From NCBI GenBank assembly GCA_951217055.1, contig CATNVA010000018.1, positions 1,798,001 through 1,862,000 of the forward strand: 64,000 nucleotides of DNA, in the 5' to 3' direction. A program made the position numbers and the translations under genes. The notes beneath the pieces were generated by a model, which did no database searches, had not been told where the DNA came from, and saw only the letters and a program-made list of their open reading frames with translations. How positions within the stretch are numbered: position 1 is the first letter of the stretch; the number at the start of each line of letters is the position of its first letter. This document shows positions 56,046 through 64,000 of the stretch, piece by piece. Origin of the DNA: Gerris lacustris. Taxonomy: Eukaryota > Arthropoda > Insecta > Hemiptera > Gerridae.

Positions 56046-56851
56046 TATAAAAGTTTTTTGTCTCAATGAATAGATGAAGTTAGAATTTCTTCCTGTCCCA
56101 AGATTGTTGGAAACCCAGGTAACTGCACTTAGGTAGGGCATGAAGGGTGGAGGGGCGAGTAAAGTGGCTTAGAGCTGTATCTCTTAGTGTGCAGCACTTC
56201 GCGTGACAGAGGTAAAATATAATTAAATATTATGTAAGTTGGCTGTTTCCTTAGCTTTAAACCGATTATTTTAAGTTGTTCTTCAAAAATCAAAATACTA
56301 AGCTGCTTTGTTCACGATGATTTACCATTGTTATGTACTTCAGAGTCATTTATTTTGATTTTAAAGTACGTATAAAAGTTAATTGGAGGGAATAATATTG
56401 GGTTTTAATATTGTGAAGTAGTTCCTCCTTAACATGAAAAACTGGAAAACATGTTGAGTGGATAAAGCAGCACTTGATTGCTTTATCACATCAAAACGGA
56501 AAATGTTTAAAAAAAAAAATAAAATGTATTTTAAAAATTTAAACATAAAACCTAACATAAATAATGTTTAAGTTAATAATAATAATAAATGTTTATTTCC
56601 AGCTCATGATTTACAAGTAGATTTTTACAAAATAATTACAAGGTGAGGGCCCTCAATAAGTGTTAATCACCTAGAGCGAGGGCCCCGTCTCTTATAACAA
56701 ATGTTTATTTTAAAAAACAAAATAAATAAATTTAAATATTTAAAAAATAATTATACAAAAATAGTAGCATTAAATTTAAATAATAATAATTAAAAATGAC
56801 ATAGTCTATACATGCAATATATTATATAAATGTAAAAATTATATATATTAT
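56046..56851. other. AT-rich stretch with a GC-richer repeat-like end
   Basis: AATAATAATAATAAATGTTTA at 56572 and the GTGAGGGCCCTCAATAAG / GAGCGAGGGCCCCGTC phrases at 56643-56690 suggest a fragment of a LINE 3' region. No protein motif was seen. Confidence 0.35.
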
Positions 56852-58842
56852 ATAGGCAAAGAAAGAGCTTTAGCTCAAAAAAGGCCATTAACGGGGAAAA
56901 AATTCCGATAAAGCTGAATTTTGGTTTATGGCTTTATTTTGGTCCCCTGATCAACATATAAATTTTTCCCACCCGAGGGAGGTCTGCTTTGGCCGCCAGT
57001 TTGAAAAAAAGGGACCGAAATTCGGTTTTTGGCCAATATCTTCGTTCTCATCGATAATACGACAAAAATAGATACTATCAAAATTGTAGGGCTTTAAATT
57101 CACAACAAAAAAATTTAAATGTAATTATTCGCTAAAGTCAATAGTTTCGAAGCTATAGCTCTGCGAAGTGCGATATATTTCTGCACCCGCATGAAATGGG
57201 AGTTTTTCTCACGACTCGCTCGCGACACCGGTGAAATCGAGTTTCTGTATATATTCAAGCCACGGGGTACATTATTTATTATCGAGTGTCAATGTATTTT
57301 TGGTCTGAAAATCGAAAAAAATTTTGCACTTCGCAGAGCTATTGCTTCGAAACTATTGACTTTAGCATATTTTTTTTTGGATTTTAATTTAACTTTATTG
57401 AATAAAAAAAATACAACATATTAATACATAATAATATTCCATTACATCGAGTTATCTTTTTTGCTGATTTAACAATTTAATACTACATTAGGTTATCTCT
57501 CCACTAGAGAACATGGAGTCCTGAGCGGTGGAGAGAGAGTTTACACAGTTTGTTATGTATATTACATTATACACAATAATTATTTTAAAAGAATTAATTA
57601 GTTATTTTACATAATTATATATTTATTTTAGTTTTAATTATATCTTTATTTTATTATATATTAATTTAGTTTCTATAGTTTTAGTTATTATTTATAGTAA
57701 TTATAATTAAAGAGAGCGTAGCGAGCTTCCTACATTCAACGAAATATGCTCCGTGTCTGTCTGTCTGTCTGTCTGTCAGTAACGTTCACGCGTGTGACGA
57801 TAACTTGAGTAAAAGTTGACCGATTTAGTTGAAATTTGGTATACATGATCCTCTTACTAATACTCAGGCTAAGTTCGTTGGACAGCGTGATCCGTCCAAG
57901 AGTTCGCGCGCAACGCTCGCGTAAACGAGAGGTACAAAAATTAAATTGGAATTTCAGGACGGGAAAAGATTCTATCATCATCTATTCGATGAGACGAACA
58001 TTTTTTTCAAATAACATTTTTTACTAAAACCAACAGCGACACCGCTATGACTTAATAAAGATCGCTAAAACTATTAAAGCGGACCTAAACGTTTATAATA
58101 GAGAAAACAACCTTTTTACCGATATCTTACGTTCTAACGTAACGATTTTAATAAAACTTCATATACACCATCTAATGCACAATTGAAACAGGTATGCAAA
58201 ATTTCAACTTGATACAAGCAAAATTCTTTGCATAGTGACGAGATACATTTATAATAATTGTTTAAAAGCTACCGCGGGTGGTGAAGATTGTTATAGCCGT
58301 ATAGTGTATAGGTTTGTTTAGGAAGTAAAGCTTTGTACCGAGTACCCCCACTCTTCCCTACAACACTACCCTCTTCCACTTATCTTCAACTATGACATTC
58401 ATCATGATTAATAAATTTCAATATTCATTATTTCATTGCAATACGCTCGCTTCAATGATAGAGCCACGCGATGCCTAGTGACTATATACATTTAGTTTTT
58501 ACACTTTTTTAATTTTTATTTTAGTTTATCTTAATAGCTAAAGTATATTTATAAATCTTTATATATTATTTATATAATAACATTGAACCTATTTTGCTAA
58601 CAGTTTAAAGTCCTACAACTTTGATCATATCTATTTTTGTCGTATCATCGATGAGAACGAAGATACTGGCCAAAAACCTAATTTCGGTCCCTTTTTTTCG
58701 AAATGGCGGCAAAGCAGACCTCCCTCAAGGGGAAAAAATTAATATGTTCATCAGGGGACCAAAATAAAGCCATAAACCAAAATTCAGCTTTATCGGAATT
58801 TTTTATCGTTCAAAGCTTCTGGCGCTTGGCAATATGCCTTTT
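56852..58842. mobile_element. Foldback element family FB1, copy 2, with 1.2-kb insertion
   Basis: The left arm 56855-57115 and its inverse 58600-58835 match FB1 copy 1 (GCTCAAAAAAGGCC, GGCTTTATTTTGGTCCCCTG, TTCGTTCTCATCGAT). The inner hairpin AAAGTCAATAGTTTCGAAGC (57136) pairs with sequence ending at 57366, including CTCTGCGAAGTGC against GCACTTCGCAGAG. The interval 57370-58590 is extra relative to a simple palindrome and contains F3 sequence. In both FB1 copies the insertion lies at the same point, just past the inner hairpin. Confidence 0.78.
57700..58260 (+). repeat. Dispersed repeat family F3, copy 2 (with 5' part)
   Basis: Begins with AGAGAGCGTAGCGAGCTTCC, then (GTCT)n at 57755-57777, GACGATAACTTGAGTAAAAG, TGAAATTTGGTATACATGAT and AGGCTAAGTTCGTTGGA. 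It continues into AACAGCGACACCGC, CTATTAAAGCGGACC, TACGTTCTAACGTAACG and CAATTGAAACAGG. The 3' half matches 25690-25870 and the 5' half matches 6775-6890. Confidence 0.75.
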
Positions 58843-58849
58843 GCTTTCC

Positions 58850-59045
58850 GCGAGCTTACCGAAGGTAACGGAAGCTATGTGATCGTTTCGAAGAACGAAA
58901 AAATTTTAGGTCTCTGATTTCAAAAATTCCAAAAAAAAAAAATCCGTTTCAGACATCAGGGAACATTTTTGGTTCCGTGTCTGTCTGTCGGCAGTGGCGA
59001 TCCTGGGTTGAAAGTTCTGGGGGGGCTAAAGCCCCATGTTTTGCG
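58850..59045 (+). repeat. F2 copy interrupted by a hAT-like terminus
   Basis: 58850-58988 carries F2 up to TTCCGTGTCTGTCTGTCGG. The sequence then switches to CAGTGGCGATCCTGGGTTG and CTGGGGGGGCTAAAGCCCC, a classic hAT-type 5' end (CAGTGGCG). The F2 repeat therefore appears to be the insertion target. The right end of the hAT-like element was not found within the next 500 bases. Confidence 0.6.
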
Positions 59046-59560
59046 GGTTTAGTATACATTTTAATATACCAGGAAGAACTCATTTGTATATGTTATATGT
59101 TGTTGCAGTCCTTCCCCGAGGCAATTCTATGCAATTTTTTCGTGTGGCTAAACAATTAGATTCATTCAAGAGTGTTATAATTGCCATTGAACTGGGACTG
59201 GGAAGTTCTATTGTAAGTATAGTTGGAGGCTTATTTAAACAGTCTCCTATGATACTTACCATATCATCACAGAAGTAAGTATTGGTCTTTAAATAATAAT
59301 CATTTTAACATGAGGATAACAAAAGGATAGGTTTAAAAACTGTATAGTATTTAAAATGTATAAATTGTCAGAAACAATATAATATTTATAGATAACAAAA
59401 ATGTTAAAATTAACATGGACGTCGACAGCAGTGCATTAGGTGAAATTTGATTTTAATTCTTTTTCATAAAATAAATTAAACTACTTTTTTAAATTAAACA
59501 ATTTTTAAAAGAATTTTAAGTTTTAAATTAAATCAAATTATTATTATTATTAAAAATCAC
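59046..59560. other. Possible interior of the hAT-like element
   Basis: Two overlapping plus-strand ORFs (60 and 80 codons) are present with no recognised motif. There are a few donor/acceptor-like sequences, but no gene can be supported. Confidence 0.3.
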
Positions 59561-59564
59561 AGGG

Positions 59565-60940
59565 AAGTACTTTCCATCGCTTCACCATAAGGTATAACCA
59601 TGAATTATTTCGAAATTTTAGGACCACCCGTTATATAGTGGTTGGGGAGGGGGAAAATTTTTGGGGTATATTTTGACTTATAAATTTAATAAAGAATGAA
59701 AAATTTAAAAAAGCAAATACATATTTGAATCCTACTCTCCACCAGCTTTCATATGATACCCAACTCAAAATTTTAAAAAAATAAAATTTTTGGCGCACTT
59801 CAAATTTTCGTGCCCAAAATTGGCAATTTTTTAAAATTTGGGATGAACTCCCGGAATTTTCATCGCCCCACAATAAGGCATTAGCATGAATTATTTCGAA
59901 ATTTTAGGACCAGCCGAAGTATAGTGGTTGGGGGGGGGGGGGGGGGGGGAATTTTTGGGGTATATTTTGACTTATAAATTTAATAAAGAATGAAAAATTT
60001 AAAAAAGCAAATACATATTTGAATCCTACTCTCCACCAGCTTTTATATGATACCCAACTCAAAATTTTAAAAAAATAAATTTTTGGCGCACTTCAAATTT
60101 TCGTGCCCAAAAATGGCAATTTTTTAAAATTTGGGATGAACTCCCGGAATTTTCATCGCCCCACAATAAGGCATTAGCATGAATTATTTCGAAATTTTAG
60201 GACCAGCCGAAGTATAGTGGTTGGGGGGGGGGGAAATTTTTGGGGTATATTTTGACTTATAAATTTAATAAAGAATGAAAAATTTAAAAAAGCAAATACA
60301 TATTTGAATCCTACTCTCCACCAGCTTTTATATGATACCCAACTCAAAATTTTAAAAAAATAAATTTTTGGCGCACTTCAAATTTTCGTGCCCAAAAATG
60401 GCAATTTTTTAAAATTTGGGATGAACTCCCGGAATTTTCATCGCCCCACAATAAGGCATTAGCATGAATTATTTCGAAATTTTAGGACCAGCCGAAGTAT
60501 AGTGGTTGGGGGGGGGGAAATTTTTTTTGGGTATATTTTGATTTTTTTACCCAATAAGGGATGGAAAATTTAAAAAGTATATATATCTTTGCGTCCTACT
60601 CTTCAGCAGCTTTCATTTGATACCCAACTCAAAATTTTAAAAAAATAAAATTTTTGGCGCACTTCAAATTTTCGTGCCCAAAATTGGCAATTTTTTAAAA
60701 TTTGTGATGAACTCCCGGAATTTTCATCGCCCCACAATAAGGCATTAGCATGAATTATTTCAAAATTTTAGGACCAGCCGAAGTATAGTGGTTGGGGGGG
60801 GGGGAATTTTTTTTGGGTATATTTTGATTTTTTTACCCAGTAAGGAATGCAAAATTTACAAAAGCATATATATATTTGCGTCCTACTCTTCAGCAGCTTT
60901 CATTTGATACCCCACTCGAAAATTAAAAAAAATATAAATT
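59565..60940 (+). repeat. Satellite S1, ~288-bp unit, about 4.8 copies
   Basis: AGCATGAATTATTTCGAAATT recurs at roughly 59600, 59886, 60176, 60462 and 60747. Each unit contains GGACCAGCCGAAGTATAGTG, a G-tract of about 9 to 20 bases, GGGTATATTTTGA, ATCCTACTCT(C/T)CACCAGC or the TTCAGCAGC variant, GATACCCAACTCAAAATTT, TTGGCGCACTTCAAATTTTC and GATGAACTCCCGGAATTTTC. The three middle units are nearly identical; the outer ones diverge toward the 47.6 kb array. The G-tract length varies most. Confidence 0.92.
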
Positions 60941-60944
60941 TCTG

Positions 60945-61566
60945 AGTGGTGAGGTGGATTTTAGGCCGCCGGTATAAGTTGGCCCTAAATAATCCAACCG
61001 CGTAGGTGCTGGGCTTTGGAATAGTTGGACTGTAGTTAGGTTTTAATAGATACATATAAGTATAGATAGACACAATATAAAATAATGAAATCACGGAGAT
61101 AATTAAAAAGGATATTTCCGCTTACCTGGGGTTGTTGAGTCGGGAAACTTTTCCGGACGTCCGGGTTAATAGTAATAAAAGGTAAAGTTAAATGATAAAA
61201 TCACTGCTATAACGTATTAAATAAAAAAATATGCGGAGGAAGTAGCGGCGGCATTAGCAAGATGAAAAACATATATATATATAGCGGTAAAAAACATAAG
61301 TTTATGGCGGTTATAAAAGCGGGTTTGAATCGGGCCTAGACAAGACTAGACAAGACACGACTGGCGAGATGTGGCGGTGTGGCGAGGCTTAAGATGATCG
61401 CACCTAGCGCTACGAGCGGGCGAATTCTTAAACTACGTTGTAACCAGGCTGGAAAAAGCTAATACACAGTTTTAACATCTACGCAATTTCATTATGGTTA
61501 TAAGTAAGATAAATAATATATAAAAATAAATATATTTTAAATAGAATAATAAATAAAAATCCAACA
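60945..61566 (-). repeat. Probable 3' LTR of the minus-strand BEL/Pao element
   Basis: Reading the minus strand, the purine-rich GGCGGCGGC, TA and then TGTTGGATTTTTATTTATT mark an LTR start at 61566. The other limit lies at the border with satellite S1, near 60943-60957. Inside, a CCCAGGTAAGCGG donor-like site (minus) lies near 61125, and (GACTA)n-like CCTAGACAAGACTAGACAAG near 61338. The second LTR is outside the window. Confidence 0.6.
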
Positions 61567-61833
61567 TAGCCGCCGCCTTGAAGTTCTCTGGACTTCAACA
61601 GAAAGAAGACGAAAAAAAAAATAAAAAAAGAAAACTCTTCCAAAGGAAAAACATGAAATAAAAAAAAATTTCCACAAAAAATAAAAGAAAAAGCAAACAC
61701 GCTAACAGCGTATCAACGTAGCAAATACCAAAAAAAAAAGGCGTAGGAAAGAAATCAATTCTTGAAAAGAATAAAGAAAAAATACCTAAAATAAAAGGAG
61801 AAATAAAAAAGGACTATAAAAAAAATAAAGGGT
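61567..61833 (-). other. 3' untranslated region of the minus-strand BEL/Pao element
   Basis: Purine-rich on the plus strand, with no ORF of its own, between the pol stop at 61834 and the LTR. Confidence 0.6.
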
Positions 61834-64000
61834 TTACGACGATGGTAGGGGAGCGAGTTTGCGCACGGGACGTCTGTACGATCCGGTGGAAGTGCGAACT
61901 GTTGCGGCTCTGACAATACCGTCTTTCCCAGGGTGAACGTGGGTAATCTGACCAAGAGGATAGGATAAGGGTGCAGATCCATCTTCTCTGATCCACACAA
62001 CTTGACCCACTTCAAGGTTCGATGCGGGTTCAAACCATTTATCTTTCTTTTGCAGCGTTTGCAAATATTCGAGCTCCCAGCGACGCCAAAGAGAACGAGC
62101 TATTTGGGACACTAACTGCCAGCGACTTAAACGACCTATTGGAACCTCGTCAAGATCTTCCTCTACAGGGCTAATAAGCGGAGCACCTATCAAGAAGTGT
62201 CCAGGAGTTAGACTTTGGAGGTCATTAGGAGAACTAGAGCTAACACAAAGAGGGCGGGAGTTCAAGATGGCTTCTACTCGGATAGTGATGGTCGAAAACT
62301 CTTCTAGCGTAAGAACTTGGGTACCAACACAACGCTTTAGATGAAATTTGACATTTTTAATATTCGATTCAGCTAAGCCAGACATGTGCGGAGCTCGCGG
62401 AACCTGAAAATGAAATTTAATGTTCTGAGAGTGAGGATATTCTTTGACAAGAGCGGTGGAATGGTCATTACGGAGAAAACTAATTATTTCATCGAGTTGG
62501 CGGGCAGCACCTTTAAAATTAGTGGCTTGATCGCTGTAAATATCTGAGGGTAAGCCACGGCGGGAAATAAAACGTTGAAGAGCGGCAATAAAACAATCAG
62601 ATGACAAACTTGATAAAACTTCAATGTGTGCCGCTTTAACAGAGAAACAAATGAAAAGGGCAAAATACGCCTTGTAGGTGCGGGACTTACGTTTCAAACT
62701 TTCCTTAAGAATAAATGGGCCAGCTAAATCCACACCACAATGAGAAAAGGGTCGGTTGGGTGTCACTCTAGGGGCTGGCAAGTCACCCATAGGAGGGGAT
62801 GCGGTTAAACTTCGAAAACGAGCACATCGAACACAGCGGTAGATTACTTTGCGAATTACACGGCGACTATTTATTATCCAATATTGGCGTGAAATTAAAG
62901 CTTGAAGGGTGCGATATCCAGAATGTAAATAAACTTGGTGAAAATGACTAACAATTAGATAAGTAAGAGGACTAGAGTTGTGTAACAATATAGGGTGTTT
63001 CCTTTCGTGGGACAGTTTACTATGCTTTAAGCGGCCTCCAACTCTTATTAAATTGAAATCATCGAGAAAAGGAGAAAGATTTTGTATTTTAGTAGAACAA
63101 GCACGATCAGCGGCGAGAGAGATAATGTCTTGGTGAAAAAATGAACTTTGATCGAGCTTGATACAAGTTTGAATTGCAGATTTTAATTCGCAAGTAGATA
63201 GAACTCCGTTGCGGCGATTATTAGGAAAGCGGCAATTATGAATAAATCTAAGAGCAAAACTAATTACTCTTTGTAGTTTAGAAAAACTAGAATATTTATA
63301 TAACCAATCTGGAGGTTGTAATTCAGTTTTCGCGGATCCAGACAATAAGACTGTAGACTTAATTTCAGGAAGGTCATCAATAGGTAACTCAGATTTAGAT
63401 ATGGGCCATAAATCAGGAGGGTCATATGCCCAAGATGGACCTTCGAACCATTGCGTGTGAGATAACAGGGCTCGCGGAGTAAGACCTCTAGAAGCTGCGT
63501 CAGAAATATTATGCTCGGTTGGTATATGAAACCAATTTGATATTTCACTATTTTCCAATATAGCGGTGACTCTATTACACACATACAACTTTAAAAGGTG
63601 CGGCGGTTTCCTAATCCAGGAAAGGACTATAGTGGAATCAGTAAATAAACTTATTGCGTAATTTTGAAGAGGAATTCTAGCAAGAAAATGCTTAACAGAT
63701 ACTAATAATTTGCTGAGTAACACTGCACCTATAAGTTCAAGGCGGGGGATGGTTTGTACTTTAGTGGGTGCAACACGGGTTTTAGACTTCAAAAGAAATA
63801 TTTTTACATTATTTTTAGCAAACTGGACCCTTAAATAAATAACACAGGCTGCTCCTTTCATTGACGCATCTGAAAATCCAAGAACGTGACACGAGATAGG
63901 TTTTAGCGGAAAAATACACCGTGGAATTCTGAGTAAAGATAGGATAGGCAATTCTGCAAGACATTGGTGCCAACGCTCCGTAGTATCGGGATTGATATGG
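61834..64000 (-). CDS. pol: BEL/Pao retrotransposon pol, C-terminal 720 codons, open to window edge
   Basis: The minus-strand frame is open from the right edge (64000) to 61834 without a stop; the methionine at 63951 is internal. It contains the end of the reverse transcriptase connection (ELPILSLLRIPRC), RNase H (LGFSDASMKGAACVIYLR; IPRLELIGAVLLSKLL; LFTDSTIVLSWI; SDAASRG), an integrase zinc region (HFHQVYLHSGYRTL ... YRCVRCARFR), the DDE core (GVDLAGPF, YSDQATNFKGA, GLAESNIKNVKFHL) and a C-terminal domain (RLSRWQLVSQIARSLWRRWE; GQITHVHPGKDGIVRAATVR). The three acidic integrase residues and the RNase H acids are present. No internal break is seen, so this may be a recently active element. 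The reverse transcriptase core, protease and gag lie beyond the window. Confidence 0.95.
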   Translation of the reverse strand, partial: HINPDTTERWHQCLAELPILSLLRIPRCIFPLKPISCHVLGFSDASMKGAACVIYLRVQFAKNNVKIFLLKSKTRVAPTKVQTIPRLELIGAVLLSKLLVSVKHFLARIPLQNYAISLFTDSTIVLSWIRKPPHLLKLYVCNRVTAILENSEISNWFHIPTEHNISDAASRGLTPRALLSHTQWFEGPSWAYDPPDLWPISKSELPIDDLPEIKSTVLLSGSAKTELQPPDWLYKYSSFSKLQRVISFALRFIHNCRFPNNRRNGVLSTCELKSAIQTCIKLDQSSFFHQDIISLAADRACSTKIQNLSPFLDDFNLIRVGGRLKHSKLSHERKHPILLHNSSPLTYLIVSHFHQVYLHSGYRTLQALISRQYWIINSRRVIRKVIYRCVRCARFRSLTASPPMGDLPAPRVTPNRPFSHCGVDLAGPFILKESLKRKSRTYKAYFALFICFSVKAAHIEVLSSLSSDCFIAALQRFISRRGLPSDIYSDQATNFKGAARQLDEIISFLRNDHSTALVKEYPHSQNIKFHFQVPRAPHMSGLAESNIKNVKFHLKRCVGTQVLTLEEFSTITIRVEAILNSRPLCVSSSSPNDLQSLTPGHFLIGAPLISPVEEDLDEVPIGRLSRWQLVSQIARSLWRRWELEYLQTLQKKDKWFEPASNLEVGQVVWIREDGSAPLSYPLGQITHVHPGKDGIVRAATVRTSTGSYRRPVRKLAPLPSS

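Noticed and set aside
59565..60940. CRISPR-like or gene cluster interpretation of the periodic array
   Set aside because: The whole 288-bp unit repeats, with no unique spacers; it is a satellite.

Overview
This window reads as AT-rich nuclear DNA from an animal, most likely an arthropod and probably an insect. Evidence: no bacterial-style gene packing, three BEL/Pao elements or fragments, a Ty1/copia remnant, an R1-type LINE and other endonuclease-bearing LINE fragments, a tRNA-derived SINE, and many AT-rich dispersed repeats that carry GTCTGTCTG-like tracts. The species cannot be named from sequence alone. There is no convincing intact multi-exon host gene. Only two weak host-gene candidates were found: a terminal-exon-like segment at about 5.9-6.2 kb (minus) and an 88-codon ORF with a signal-peptide and membrane-segment look at 27.1-27.4 kb (minus).

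Layout. 0-5 kb: one copy of a ~735 bp dispersed repeat (family F1), then a degenerate minus-strand LINE (ORF1, endonuclease, reverse transcriptase, C-terminal zinc-finger-like region, pentanucleotide 3' tail). 5-9 kb: a hairpin array, the candidate terminal exon, a perfect 140 bp hairpin, and GC-richer sequence with donor-like sites. 9.2-20.1 kb: two adjacent ~5.4 kb regions bounded by CAC(T/G)GAGAAAAA inverted ends, filled with clusters of a degenerate 'GTAACTATA / TTGCNGCAACTA' motif. The second holds a 1.8 kb inserted element with 4-bp duplications and its own repeated 14-mer. 20-37 kb: a graveyard of dispersed repeats, GC-rich hAT-like ends, LINE, copia and BEL fragments, and tandem arrays, one of them split by an F1 insertion. 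36.8-43.9 kb: a second copy of the perfect hairpin, a LINE ORF1-like ORF, a long BEL/Pao pol with two in-frame stop codons, its probable 3' LTR, and an internally deleted R1-type LINE. 44-59 kb: foldback (long inverted-repeat) elements, some nested, plus a SINE with ~20 bp duplications. 59.5-61 kb: a ~288 bp satellite with G-tracts. 61-64 kb: a minus-strand BEL/Pao element with an open pol frame that runs off the window edge.

The coding sequences do not form a pathway. They are independent selfish elements inserted beside and into each other. The most promising candidates for undescribed structure are the quasi-periodic CAC(T/G)G-ended elements, the 1.8 kb element with the GTAACACTCATGAC motif, the two near-identical perfect hairpins, and the nested foldback complex at 48-53 kb.
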